A DNA stretch of 64,000 nt from Mesorhizobium sp. WSM4904 (GTDB taxonomy: Bacteria > Pseudomonadota > Alphaproteobacteria > Rhizobiales > Rhizobiaceae): contig NZ_CP121354.1 of NCBI RefSeq assembly GCF_029674545.1, positions 744,001-808,000 on the forward strand. Reading direction: 5' to 3'. A model generated the notes under the pieces. That model did no database searches, was not told where the DNA came from, and saw only the letters and a program-made list of their open reading frames with translations. This document shows positions 17,912-26,715 of the stretch, piece by piece. How positions within the stretch are numbered: position 1 is the stretch's first letter; the number at the start of each line of letters is the position of its first letter. Made by a program: the position numbers and the translations under genes.

Positions 17912-19948
17912 TCACACCGCAATCCTTGGCCGCCCTGACGCCACCGCCACCACATGCGCTTCGATGAACATGCGCTGGCCTTCGATGGTCGAGACCTTGA
18001 ACTCGGTGGCGACGTCGATCTCGGCGCTGTCGGTGCCGGCGTCCTTCGCGCGCTCGGCCGCGATCGCCCGCACGTCGGCCTCGGCCGCGGCGATCGCTTT
18101 CGCTTCGTCGGTGAAGTCTTGCACCGTTTGCCCTGATGCGAGCCGAAACAGCCCTTCCTTGGGCTGGCTGACTCGGGCCTCGGCCGAGACGCGGACCTGG
18201 CCGACGACGGCGCCGAGCGCGTTGGCAACGTCGGTATCCTCCGGCACGATGCAGCCGTTGCCGATCAGCGGCGGCAGCCCGGCATAATGCAACGGCGCCG
18301 AGGCGCCGAGGCCGATGACCGGACGGTCGAGCGCGACGGTGAAGCGGGCGATGCCGGGATGGGCGTCGACCGCGCGCTGCACCAGCGCATGCGCGACGGT
18401 TGCCGCGCCATCCAGCTCGTCCTCGGCGAAAGCGGTCTCGAGAATATATTCGGCCGACCAGCGGGTCAGCGTGGTGAGCACGCGCTCGGCGAGAGCCTCC
18501 GGCGTCGCCGCGATCGGCTGGCCGCGGCCGTCGCGCCGGCGGGCGAAAAGCTCGGCGCCAAGGCGGGCGGCGGCGGGATCCCAGTTCGACTGCTTGCCGA
18601 GCACATGGGCGGCATCCGACGGCGTGAAGCCGCAGATGTGCACCAGCCCGCGCCCAACCAGCCGGTTGAGCGTAGCGTTCTGTGCGTTGGAAGAGAGCAG
18701 CCGGTCGAGCGCCAGCGGCGTGGCGCCGATCGCCTCGTAGAGCTTTGCTTCCGGCGCGGTGAGGCCGGCGGCGAGCCGGTCCGGCACGCCGGTGCGCACG
18801 GCAAAGCGACCGTCCATGCGGCCGGGGTTCGGCGCGCGCAGCTGCCGCTCCAGCTCCGAGGTGACAGCCTCGCCATGCACCATGCCGGCCAGCGCCAGCG
18901 GCACCAGGCGACGCGGTCCGAGCAGGATCTTCGGGTCGAGGGCGCCGTCTTCCAGCGCCACTTCGGAATCGCCACCGAGGCCGAAGGTGCGCATGGCGAC
19001 GGCTTCGACCATGGTGCGAAAGCCGCCGACGGTGGCGCCTTCCGGATCGAGGCGCGGGCGGCCGCCGTCGAGCACCGCGACGTCCGTCGTGGTGCCGCCG
19101 ATGTCGGAGACCATGGCGTCGTCGAGGCCGGTCATGTGGCGGGCGCCGACCAGGCTGGCGGCAGGACCCGACAGGATCGTCTCGATCGGCCGCTGGCGGG
19201 CAAAGGCTGCCGACACCAGCGCGCCGTCGCCGCGCACCACCATCAGGGGTGCCGCGATGCCGCGCTGGGCGAGAAAGCCTTCGGTCGCCGCCACCAGCCG
19301 GTCGATCATCGAGATCAGCCTTGCGTTGAGCAAAGTGGTGAGCGCGCGGCGCGGGCCGCCGAGCTTGGCCGACAATTCGTGGCTGGCGGTGACCGGCAGG
19401 CCGGTCTTGTCGCGGATCAGGTCTCTGGCCGCGAGCTCGTGCGCCGGGTTGCGGGTGGCGAAATAGGCGCAGACGGCAAAGCCCGACACCGAACGCCCGA
19501 GCTCCGGCAGCGCCGCCTCGAGGCCGGAGAGGTCGAGCTTCGCCGCATTGCCGTGCACGTCATGGCCGCCGGGACAGAACACCACCGGATCGGTGCCCAG
19601 CGCCGTCTTCAGCCCGTCGCGGGCAAGGTCGGCCTCGGAAAAGCCGATCATGATCAGCGCCACGCGCCCGCCCTGGCCCTCGACCAGCGCGTTGGTGGCG
19701 AGCGTGGTCGACATCGACACCAGCTTGATCGCCGCCGGATCGGTGCCGGCCTTCTCCAGCACAGCATCGACCGCGCCGGAAATGCCGACGGCGAGGTCGT
19801 GACGCGTGGTAAGCGCCTTTGCCTTGGCCAGCACCTTGCCTTTATTCGGGGTATCGAGGGGGCCGCCCTCCTCCGACCACAGCACGGCATCGGTATAGGT
19901 GCCGCCGGTGTCGATGCCGAGGAAGAGGGGGGAGTGCTTGGCGGTCAT
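17912..19948 (-). CDS. Hydantoinase/oxoprolinase family protein (HyuA-like)
   Basis: 678 residues with an N-terminal Hydant_A_N segment beginning LGIDTGGTYTDAVL and a core Hydantoinase_A domain with SGPAASLVGARHMTG and SDIGGTTTDVAVLDGG, the ATP-binding ASKHA motifs. Members hydrolyse hydantoins or 5-oxoproline, or act as acetophenone/acetone carboxylase subunits. No HyuB partner is adjacent, so it is a stand-alone HyuA-like protein of unknown substrate. It follows directly after an R2 repeat. Confidence 0.85.
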   Translation of the reverse strand: MTAKHSPLFLGIDTGGTYTDAVLWSEEGGPLDTPNKGKVLAKAKALTTRHDLAVGISGAVDAVLEKAGTDPAAIKLVSMSTTLATNALVEGQGGRVALIMIGFSEADLARDGLKTALGTDPVVFCPGGHDVHGNAAKLDLSGLEAALPELGRSVSGFAVCAYFATRNPAHELAARDLIRDKTGLPVTASHELSAKLGGPRRALTTLLNARLISMIDRLVAATEGFLAQRGIAAPLMVVRGDGALVSAAFARQRPIETILSGPAASLVGARHMTGLDDAMVSDIGGTTTDVAVLDGGRPRLDPEGATVGGFRTMVEAVAMRTFGLGGDSEVALEDGALDPKILLGPRRLVPLALAGMVHGEAVTSELERQLRAPNPGRMDGRFAVRTGVPDRLAAGLTAPEAKLYEAIGATPLALDRLLSSNAQNATLNRLVGRGLVHICGFTPSDAAHVLGKQSNWDPAAARLGAELFARRRDGRGQPIAATPEALAERVLTTLTRWSAEYILETAFAEDELDGAATVAHALVQRAVDAHPGIARFTVALDRPVIGLGASAPLHYAGLPPLIGNGCIVPEDTDVANALGAVVGQVRVSAEARVSQPKEGLFRLASGQTVQDFTDEAKAIAAAEADVRAIAAERAKDAGTDSAEIDVATEFKVSTIEGQRMFIEAHVVAVASGRPRIAV

Positions 19949-20064
19949 TTTTGAAGATGGTCCGGGTCGGGGCTTTGTCGCGAAGCCCTTAGCCGATACG
20001 GGCTGGCGGATAAAGGCGGGAGAGGTGGGCCAGGGGGGTTAGAGCAAGTTCCTCCCCGCAAGCG

Positions 20065-20337
20065 CTACGCTATGCACACATCTTCTGTGATTGACTGATC
20101 GACCTGAGGCTTGATTGCCAGGTGGTTCCCCCAATCCGTCGCTGCTTCGCAGCGCCACCTTTCCCCCCTCCGGAGGGAAAGGAAGGGAGCGCTGCTGGAC
20201 AAGCATTGACGGCAAAAGGCTTGGCGCCTTTCCTCTACCCCGTCGATCGGGGGAGAGGTGGCTCGGCGAAGCCGAGACGGAGTGGGGGTCGACCAGCGCT
20301 ATATTGGACAATTCGTGCGCCAAGCTGCCATGCACGC
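20065..20337 (-). repeat. R1 MITE-like repeat, copy B
   Basis: Same element as 15140-15420 in reverse orientation. Its right end with ATGCACACATC faces left here. The repeat reaches the base before the stop codon of the CDGSH gene. It fills most of the 19949-20337 gap. Confidence 0.85.
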
Positions 20338-20964
20338 CTACCCCTCGAACCCCACCCTCTTGTGGCTCCCGTCGCAGAACGGCTTGTTGGCCGAGTGCCC
20401 ACAACGGCACAGGAACACTTTCGTGGTTCGGGCGACGGTGTGACCGGTGCCGGTGACGATCTCGGCATTGCCTTCGAGCTTGAGCGGGCCGTTGACGGTG
20501 GGCGTCACGTTGAGCGGACCGTCCCGCGCGTCCAGCACCTGCGCTTCCTTCAGCGGCGGCTCGCCGGTGGCGGCGAAGCCGGCCTTGATGTGGCTGTTGT
20601 CGCAGAACGGCTTGTTCTGCGAGGCGCCGCAGCGGCAGAGCGGGGCGCGATGGAAAGTCTCGCCGCCCAGCACGATCTCGGCATGGACCGCCAGCGGGCC
20701 GTTCTCGCGCAGGCGCACGGTGTTGACCACCGGCGGCTTCTCCTGCGGCCCGCCGTCCTTGCGCCGGTAAGTGATCGCGCCCGACGGGCAGTTCTCGGCC
20801 AGCGCCACCACCTTCTCGACGCTTGCCGCATCGGGATGGATCCACTCGCCCGGCGCATTGGGCACGAAGACATGGGGGTTGCCGAGCACGCAATTGCGCG
20901 AATGGATGCAGCGCCTGCCGCTGAAGGAAACGTCGATCTTCTCGCCTTCAACCGTGCCTGCCAT
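20338..20964 (-). CDS. Iron-sulfur protein with one divergent 4Fe-4S-type and two CDGSH domains
   Basis: 208 residues. The N-terminal part (about 10-70) has RRCIHSRNC and ENCPSGAI, the cysteine spacing of the Fer4_19 mono-cluster domain. Two CDGSH modules follow: CRCGASQNKPFCDNSH near residue 110 and CRCGHSANKPFCDGSH near residue 188, each with the 3Cys-1His ligand set for a 2Fe-2S cluster. It is cytosolic and likely a redox or Fe-S transfer protein. The stop codon touches an R1 repeat, so the extreme C-terminus could have been altered by its insertion. Confidence 0.88.
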   Translation of the reverse strand: MAGTVEGEKIDVSFSGRRCIHSRNCVLGNPHVFVPNAPGEWIHPDAASVEKVVALAENCPSGAITYRRKDGGPQEKPPVVNTVRLRENGPLAVHAEIVLGGETFHRAPLCRCGASQNKPFCDNSHIKAGFAATGEPPLKEAQVLDARDGPLNVTPTVNGPLKLEGNAEIVTGTGHTVARTTKVFLCRCGHSANKPFCDGSHKRVGFEG

Positions 20965-21038
20965 CTGGGTGGGTCTCCTGTTTTGGGGGATGGAAGACGA
21001 GGCTAGGGCGAGGGTGGGAAAGGCGTCAAGGATGAACT

Positions 21039-21067
21039 CCCCCTTCTCCCCTTGTGGGAGAAGGGGG
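21039..21067. repeat. R2 half-copy, perfect hairpin
   Basis: CCCCCTTCTCCC, a 5-base loop and the exact complement form a 12-bp stem just downstream of the gene at 21079-21426 (minus strand). It could stop or protect the transcript. There is no T-run. Confidence 0.6.
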
Positions 21068-21078
21068 AGATTTGGCGC

Positions 21079-21426
21079 TCACTCCGCCAGGTCCACCGTC
21101 TCGGTGGAATGCTCCACGCAGATGAAGCAGCAGGTGTCGCAGGGCTGGTCGTTGTCGGGGCCGACGCCGGCGGTGACGGAATCGTTGCCGACCACCCAGG
21201 CGCCCCAGCAGATATGCTCGCCATTGTCGCAGGAGATCGGCACGGATTTCTTCGCCCCCGGACGGATGAGGAAGACCTTGTCGTTGCCCGGCCAGACTTT
21301 TTTGCTGTCGCGGCTGAACAGCTCCACCGCCACGCCGTCGGACCGCTGGTTGCGCACGAACACCGACATGTCGGCGGCGAAGGCCGGCGTGGCGAGGAGG
21401 ATGGCGGCGAGCGAGAGGCGAATCAT
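21079..21426 (-). CDS. Small secreted cysteine-containing protein
   Basis: 115 residues with a signal peptide (MIRLSLAAILLATPAFA, cleavage after AFA). The mature part starts with a beta-rich SVFVRNQRSDGVAVELFSR segment and has six cysteines, including CDTCCFIC near the C-terminus, which could bind metal or form disulfides in the periplasm. The frame is open far upstream, but the signal peptide fixes the start at 21426. The family is not recognised. Confidence 0.7.
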   Translation of the reverse strand: MIRLSLAAILLATPAFAADMSVFVRNQRSDGVAVELFSRDSKKVWPGNDKVFLIRPGAKKSVPISCDNGEHICWGAWVVGNDSVTAGVGPDNDQPCDTCCFICVEHSTETVDLAE

Positions 21427-21468
21427 GGTGAGGTCCCCGAGGGCAGTAGAGCACGGGTGGCGCAGGTA

Positions 21469-21623
21469 ATCTCCCCCTCGAGGGGGAGATGGCCGCAAAG
21501 CGGCCAGAGGGGGTCCTCGCGCGTGGAGTGCCGGCGTCGTCTGCTGCAGCGGTAGAAGTCGGCGCTCCACGCGCAGCGACCCCCTCTGTCGCCTGCGGCG
21601 ACATCTCCCCCTCAAGGGGGGAG
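21469..21623. repeat. R3 palindromic repeat, copy 1
   Basis: Two CTCCCCCTCGAGGGGGAG-type hairpins flank a GACCCCCTCT block and its complement. Similar copies are at 32621-32764 and 44995-45160, and a single arm is at 58434-58462. Confidence 0.75.
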
Positions 21624-21629
21624 GTCGCG

Positions 21630-22136
21630 CTACCTCACCACCACATGCGGCGCGAATTTTTTCACCGCCTCCACCATCGCCTCGCCGCGCATGTCGAGCG
21701 AGGAGATTTCCATGTGCACGGTGGTCTTGCCGAAGGGCATTATCCCGAACGCGTTGGCGGCCGAATATTTGATGGCGTCGGGCGGCTCCTCGGTGAGCTC
21801 GAAATTGAGCATCGCCGCGCCCTTGCCGCCGGAGGCGAGACGCACGCTTCTGACCTTCGCCCACGGCACCAGCACGTCGCCGGCGCGAGCATCGCGGAAG
21901 CCCTGGCTGTCCAAGGTCACCTTGACCGAGGTGTCGAAGGCGCCGCGGGCGATGAAAAAGCCGAGCGCCAGGCAGGCGACCGAGAGCAGCGCGATCCACA
22001 GCACATGCCCGCCACTCGCTCCGGCAGCCACGCCCTGCAGCGCGCCGAAGCCGAAGACGCCGCCGATCAGGAACGGCCCGAAGGCCGGAAAGATCTTGCC
22101 GGTGGGGCTGTTGCGGATTTCGAGCGGCGCGGCCAT
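21630..22136 (-). CDS. Membrane protein with PH-like C-terminal domain
   Basis: 168 residues. Two hydrophobic helices (about 15-65) precede a soluble beta-rich domain of about 100 residues (VKVTLDSQGFRDARAGDVLVPWAKVRSV), reminiscent of bacterial PH-like domains. Function is unknown. It begins ten bases after the next upstream membrane protein gene and is probably co-transcribed with it. Confidence 0.65.
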   Translation of the reverse strand: MAAPLEIRNSPTGKIFPAFGPFLIGGVFGFGALQGVAAGASGGHVLWIALLSVACLALGFFIARGAFDTSVKVTLDSQGFRDARAGDVLVPWAKVRSVRLASGGKGAAMLNFELTEEPPDAIKYSAANAFGIMPFGKTTVHMEISSLDMRGEAMVEAVKKFAPHVVVR

Positions 22137-22146
22137 GTCCGCGCGC

Positions 22147-22659
22147 TCAGCGTTCCGATTTCAGCAGCGTCCAGATCCAGCCGATGAAGGTGAGGAGCAG
22201 GAACGGATAGCCGAGCGCCGGCAGCGGCGACGAGGTGGGCAGCAGCGGCGCGCCCCAGAGGATCATCAGGGACGAGACGGTGAAGAGCGCGGCCGACACG
22301 AAAGCGGTGAGCCGCATCCACAGCGCGAAAGTGTCTTGCGCGCTGACCATGACGAGCCCCGCCGCCCAGAGCGCAATGCCGCCGGCATAGGAGGGGACGC
22401 TCGCCTGCAGCCCCGCCGCATTGCCGGCCAGAAGCAGGCTCTCGCCGGCGAGGAAAGTGAGGAAGCCGGCCGCGACGAGGTCATTGCCCAGCCGCTGGTA
22501 TTTTAGGGTGAGAAGCGCCGCGGCGACGACGATGCCGACACCGTCGATGGTCCAGACCGTCTCGCGCAGTGCATCGCTGGTAACGAAGGTGCCGGCAACG
22601 CCGAAAGCGCCGCCGATGGCGAGGCCGATCGCGGCGACGGTGTCCAGAGTGGAGCGCAT
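22147..22659 (-). CDS. Small integral membrane protein
   Basis: About 170 residues with five or six hydrophobic helices and a short charged tail (LLKSER). There are no family motifs I recognise. ATG at 22659 is chosen; a TTG at 22674 is also possible. This is the last gene of normal, GC-rich composition before the AT-richer Z1 island. Confidence 0.65.
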   Translation of the reverse strand: MRSTLDTVAAIGLAIGGAFGVAGTFVTSDALRETVWTIDGVGIVVAAALLTLKYQRLGNDLVAAGFLTFLAGESLLLAGNAAGLQASVPSYAGGIALWAAGLVMVSAQDTFALWMRLTAFVSAALFTVSSLMILWGAPLLPTSSPLPALGYPFLLLTFIGWIWTLLKSER

Positions 22660-22753
22660 GTGATGTGTTCCCAAGCGGGGAGAGGATAACGCTGCACGGC
22701 AAGAACGAAAAGGGTGCGGTACGGAGGCGGTTCCGAACGACTTTATTTGGGCG

Positions 22754-22768
22754 TTAGTCGACGACTAA
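22754..22768. promoter_or_regulatory. Palindrome upstream of the Z1 operon
   Basis: TTAGTCG-A-CGACTAA is a perfect 15-base palindrome about 75 bases before the first gene of the island. It may be an operator. A clear -35/-10 pair was not found beside it. Confidence 0.4.
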
Positions 22769-22840
22769 ATATCAGATAATTGAAGAATCTCGCAAACTAG
22801 GCTTAGCTACGTTGATTCGTGGCAACTTGATAGTTCTCCA

Positions 22841-23098
22841 ATGGCGCGGAAGTCAGACCTGCTTGACTGGGTTATAGAAGCTCTGACCGGTCTCGGCGGT
22901 AGCAGTAAAATCGTTCCAATTTGCCGCTTCATCTGGGAGCACCACGGCGCCGAGCTAAGAGACTCCGGCGACCTGTTCTTCGTATGGCAATACGAAATGA
23001 GGTGGGCGGCAACGGTCTTGAGGCGTGATGGAGTACTTACTCCAGTCTCGAGCTGCCCTAGAGGCGTATGGCAGCTTGCCGGTAAACGGGAGAAATGA
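22841..23098 (+). CDS. Winged-helix protein, Mrr N-terminal domain-like
   Basis: 85 residues. The layout resembles the N-terminal winged helix of Mrr restriction enzymes: VIEALTGLGGSSKIVPICRFIWEH, then a helix LFFVWQYEMRWAATVLRRDG, then CPRGVWQLA as the wing. No nuclease domain is attached. It overlaps the Z1 gene by ATGA, so the two are translationally coupled. Likely a DNA-binding specificity or regulatory subunit of the Z1 system (inference). No good ribosome site precedes the ATG. Confidence 0.7.
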   Translation: MARKSDLLDWVIEALTGLGGSSKIVPICRFIWEHHGAELRDSGDLFFVWQYEMRWAATVLRRDGVLTPVSSCPRGVWQLAGKREK

Positions 23099-24900
23099 TC
23101 GTGGCGGAGGCATCTTTTGATATTAGCCGTTTCTCCAATCGTCCAGGCACGATGGGGCAATACGAAAGGCAGTTGCAACGCTTACGATCAGCCGGCAAGG
23201 AAGTGGTGGCCGTGGAGTCGGCTGTTAGGGACGCGCTTCGCAACCTTCAGAAGCTGCAGGGGCGCTCCTTCGTAATCTACGGAGAGCCTCAAAGCGGCAA
23301 GACAGAAATGATGATCTGCCTTACCGCGAAGCTGCTCGACGAAGGATTTAATTTCATAGTCCATCTCTTAAACGACAGCGTTGATCTCCTGGGCCAAAAC
23401 CTTGGGCGCTTCAAGGCGTCGGGCCTCGCACCAGCCGCTCGAAATTTTAGCGAGATTATTGACCCCGCAGTGGTGCTAAAGGGTCAAAGCCATGTGATAT
23501 TTTGCAAGAAAAACGGAGCCGATCTTCGAAAACTTTTGGAAAAAATTGGAAGAGTAAAAGGAATCGTCGTAATTGACGATGAAGCTGATTTCGCCTCACC
23601 AAACGCTAAGGTCAACAAAGGCGAAAAGACAAAAATAAACAAACTAATTAGCGATCTAATCGGACCTGACGGTTATTATCTCGGCGTCACGGCCACCCCA
23701 GCTCGACTTGATCTCAACAACACATTCGACAATGACAGCAATCTCTGGGTTGATTTTCCTCCTCACAGTAAGTATACTGGACAAGACACCTTTTTTCCAC
23801 TGGACGGCGGTGTCAAATATTATCAAACTCTTTTACCCGATTCAGGAAGCGATCCCCGGCATGCTCGGAAGGCATTGTTCGGCTTTTTGGTAAACGTAGC
23901 CTATCTAAACTTGTATGTTAACTCGCACGAAAAGAACTACTCGATACTCATTCACACTAGCGGAAAGAAAGCTGATCATAAGACCGACTGGGCTAACGCT
24001 CATGGCGCATTAACGACGCTGATACAGCGTTCGTCTGCAGACTTTGAGAAATATACGAAACAGATCTGGACCCTTAGTCGAGAGCGTTTCCCTGACGCAG
24101 ATAGCGATAGCATTACTAGCTATGTTTTGGACAATATAACCAGACACTCCATTGTTGTACTAAATAGCGAACGGGATTGGAAAGATAACTCGTCCGCGGC
24201 GACAAGCCCAACCAGCTTATTTACCATAATAATTGGCGGAAATATAGTATCAAGGGGGGTTACGCTTGATAACCTTCTATCTATGTATTTTACCAGAGAT
24301 GTCCAGCACAAGATTCAGCAGGACACTTACATCCAGCGCGCGCGCATGTTCGGAAGCCGTGGAGAGTATTTGAATTTTTTTGAACTTACGATCCCCCAAG
24401 GGTTATACCTCGATTGGCATCGATGTTTCGTTTTTCACAGGTTGGCACTGGCGGCAATCAAGGAGGGCTTAGGTTCACTGGTTTGGCTGGGAGATACCCG
24501 CATTCAGGCCGTGTCCAGTGCAAGCATCGATCACTCTACGGTCGATCTCGATCGTGGCGAGATGGCGTTCAGTCTGTTTCCCTTTTCCGACCAAATTACT
24601 CAGGTGATCAACGGAAGCGGTTCAGTGTTCGAGCGGATGGAGCAACTTGCGGCTGCATTGGGGCCAACGGCATTTCCGGATTATTTGCTCAGGTACATCC
24701 GCGGGACGTCTTCGGGCCTCAAGACAGCTGTCGCCATTCACGACCCAATTTCCATAGCGGGCTATACCGACGGCCCCGATATCGACAAGGACCAGATCCT
24801 TCGCAAGCGTGGGTTTATCGCAAATCCCAGCTTGGGAAGTCGACTACTGCGGTACACCATCTCTTTGTGCTCTACAACGGCAAGGGTAACGCGAGGCTAA
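23095..24900 (+). CDS. Z1-domain ATPase/helicase-like protein, probable 3' frameshift
   Basis: 601 residues in the uninterrupted frame. It is a superfamily-2-like ATPase of the Z1 type: Walker A GEPQSGKT (63-70), Walker B DDEAD (161-165), TATPAR (199-204), then GGNIVSRGVTLD and YIQRARMFG as late helicase motifs. Z1 proteins are described in restriction-modification-like operons with methyltransferases and, often, GHKL/MORC ATPases; no GHKL gene is here. Past about residue 575 the sequence loses protein character. The next frame gives VHHLFVLYNGKGNARLIYKF and ends at 24965, overlapping the following gene. A one-base frameshift near 24826-24845 is suspected. Confidence 0.85.
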   Translation: MIVAEASFDISRFSNRPGTMGQYERQLQRLRSAGKEVVAVESAVRDALRNLQKLQGRSFVIYGEPQSGKTEMMICLTAKLLDEGFNFIVHLLNDSVDLLGQNLGRFKASGLAPAARNFSEIIDPAVVLKGQSHVIFCKKNGADLRKLLEKIGRVKGIVVIDDEADFASPNAKVNKGEKTKINKLISDLIGPDGYYLGVTATPARLDLNNTFDNDSNLWVDFPPHSKYTGQDTFFPLDGGVKYYQTLLPDSGSDPRHARKALFGFLVNVAYLNLYVNSHEKNYSILIHTSGKKADHKTDWANAHGALTTLIQRSSADFEKYTKQIWTLSRERFPDADSDSITSYVLDNITRHSIVVLNSERDWKDNSSAATSPTSLFTIIIGGNIVSRGVTLDNLLSMYFTRDVQHKIQQDTYIQRARMFGSRGEYLNFFELTIPQGLYLDWHRCFVFHRLALAAIKEGLGSLVWLGDTRIQAVSSASIDHSTVDLDRGEMAFSLFPFSDQITQVINGSGSVFERMEQLAAALGPTAFPDYLLRYIRGTSSGLKTAVAIHDPISIAGYTDGPDIDKDQILRKRGFIANPSLGSRLLRYTISLCSTTARVTRG

Positions 24901-24948
24901 TTTATAAGTTTATCGGCTCTATTCAATTCATAAAGAATAACGCGTCAC

Positions 24949-25437
24949 ATGATACCGGAATATAAACTTTACCATGGGGCAGTCTTGGCAGAGATTGTGC
25001 ACCAGTGCACCGTTCCAATCCAGATTGACGAACTCCACGAGGAAGGTCGATTATCGTCCTATATCTTGGAATCTCGAGTTGGAATGCAGGTAAAGCACTC
25101 GACCCAGAGACTGCACCCTTGGAGCTTCACATTCACGAGGCGCAATGTTCAGGAGCTAGTTGATCTGCGGGCAATTTTTTCGAAGGTATTCGTAGTCCTT
25201 GTCTGCCACACGGATGGTATGCTTTGTATCGATTTGCCGGAATTTATCCAATTACTCGCTGTGGGAGATAGCGAGCAAGCGTGGCTTAGAGTCGATCGAA
25301 AGAAAGGAAAGTGGTACGAGGTCAATGGCAGTAAAGAACAAGGACCACGCAAATATCCTAAGGGAATCGATGCGTTGATGGGTGCTCTCGGATTTCAAGT
25401 TATTACGGAGCGACCCGCTAAGGCATCGCAAACGTGA
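24949..25437 (+). CDS. Unknown protein of the Z1 operon
   Basis: 162 residues, soluble, mixed alpha/beta. The most distinctive stretch is SRVGMQVKHS (about 42-51), followed by PWSFTFTRRNVQEL and a hydrophobic strand VFVVLVC. An acid followed by QVK recalls the PD-(D/E)XK nuclease core, but the pattern is too weak to claim. It lies 48 bases after the Z1 stop as read, or overlaps it if the Z1 frameshift is corrected. Its 3' end overlaps the convergent methyltransferase gene by 20 bases. Possible effector of the system; not recognised. Confidence 0.6.
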   Translation: MIPEYKLYHGAVLAEIVHQCTVPIQIDELHEEGRLSSYILESRVGMQVKHSTQRLHPWSFTFTRRNVQELVDLRAIFSKVFVVLVCHTDGMLCIDLPEFIQLLAVGDSEQAWLRVDRKKGKWYEVNGSKEQGPRKYPKGIDALMGALGFQVITERPAKASQT

Positions 25438-26602
25438 GAACCGTCTCAGTTCGCATTCGCTTGGCTAGCTGCTCACTGGTCATAGGCAGATAGCGGCTTT
25501 GATTTGGCAACGGTCTTTCTGAGCGAGAGGCCAATTTTAGCCCGACTTGGTGGGCTGCTGAGACGACTGCTTCTGAGTTTCTAACGAAAACTCCTCGGAG
25601 GCACGAATCTCCGACAACAAAAATTGCCCGCCCTCCCGCTTTAAGGACACGAGCAATTTCTTCGACTACACCAAGGATGTCTACGACGTAGCGGTCCACC
25701 ATACTCAGAAACCGTTTGGGCAAATTGGTCAAATCACCCATACTGTTCTTAACTGTCAGGTGGCTTTTTGAAGTCAGGTTAATTCCTAGCTGCCGTTCGG
25801 TGCCGATACTGCCCGACCTGATTGCCCGGAGATCAGCCAGTCTGTGGCCTAGCCAAACTAGGGACAGTCTGTGCCCCCGCAGGTAGTCTATCGCATTGAG
25901 ATACGGCGGCGATGTAAGAACAGCGTCTATGCTGCTATCTGCGACCGATGCCATCGACCGCGCGTCGCCAATTGCTACTTCAGCGCTACAATTTGGAGGT
26001 GATTGGGTGAGACGCTTCCTAATAATCTCCATCGAGCGCTCAAATGCCTGTCTGACATCGAAGTCATTGGTATCCGCCACCTTGTGAGGGCGACTATGAG
26101 AAACATCCCTAGCCAAGGACGCTCCACGTTCCTTCGTTATGATGATCCGGCTTAGAGCAAGCCTCGCCAAATCTAGCGCTGGCAATTGGTCGGGGCGAGC
26201 GGTCACGGCATATTGATTCAACGCGTAGGAAATCCGACGAAGGGAGCTCTGCTGAGGTTCCGCAAACCAGAAGTCGACGAAGGCCGACGTTTCCTTGTCG
26301 CTATCGATCCACGGGATTGAGATGGGTTCTGCAGAGAGCCCATCGATAACCTCCAGCAATTCAGAGGACGTGCGCCTAGCAATTTCATCATCGATGGGGC
26401 TCGTCCACACGCGGCCCATAAGAACTGCTAGTGGGTCTAAATCAAATCCAATCGCGCGATGGCCAAGATTTGTGGCCTGACGGAGCACGGTCCCCGAACC
26501 TGACATCGGGTCGAGTACAACCCCCTTGGGGGCAAGTTCGGCCAATTTTTCTAGGGCAAACTCAGGTGACATACGAGCCGGAAACGGATGTATCGTCAGC
26601 AT
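25418..26602 (-). CDS. DNA methyltransferase with TSPPY motif
   Basis: 394 residues. The start IHPFPARM is typical of N4/N6 amino-methyltransferases. AdoMet motif I is DPMSGSGT (31-38). Catalytic motif IV is TSPPY (230-234), and SPPY-type motifs usually mean N4-cytosine or N6-adenine methylation. About 190 residues between the motifs may hold target recognition. It converges on the Z1 operon and shares its lower GC content, so it is probably the modification partner. The recognition sequence cannot be read from the gene. Confidence 0.88.
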   Translation of the reverse strand: MLTIHPFPARMSPEFALEKLAELAPKGVVLDPMSGSGTVLRQATNLGHRAIGFDLDPLAVLMGRVWTSPIDDEIARRTSSELLEVIDGLSAEPISIPWIDSDKETSAFVDFWFAEPQQSSLRRISYALNQYAVTARPDQLPALDLARLALSRIIITKERGASLARDVSHSRPHKVADTNDFDVRQAFERSMEIIRKRLTQSPPNCSAEVAIGDARSMASVADSSIDAVLTSPPYLNAIDYLRGHRLSLVWLGHRLADLRAIRSGSIGTERQLGINLTSKSHLTVKNSMGDLTNLPKRFLSMVDRYVVDILGVVEEIARVLKAGGRAIFVVGDSCLRGVFVRNSEAVVSAAHQVGLKLASRSERPLPNQSRYLPMTSEQLAKRMRTETVLTFAMP

Positions 26603-26715
26603 GCAGAGCGCCTAGTTATGTGGAATCATTAATTATACTATTCCCTAGAAAAATTCGAAAGTCACGATCAAGCATTTTCAAAGGAGAAGTAACTGAGCAA
26701 AATTCTCGACATTCC

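Noticed and set aside
18287..19954. A 555-codon open frame on the plus strand
   Set aside because: Antisense shadow of the hydantoinase-family gene. It is low in hydrophobic structure and has no recognisable motif.
22660..26715. The Z1 island as an integrated prophage or ICE
   Set aside because: No integrase, attachment-site repeat or tRNA was found at its edges. Only base composition and gene content mark it as acquired.
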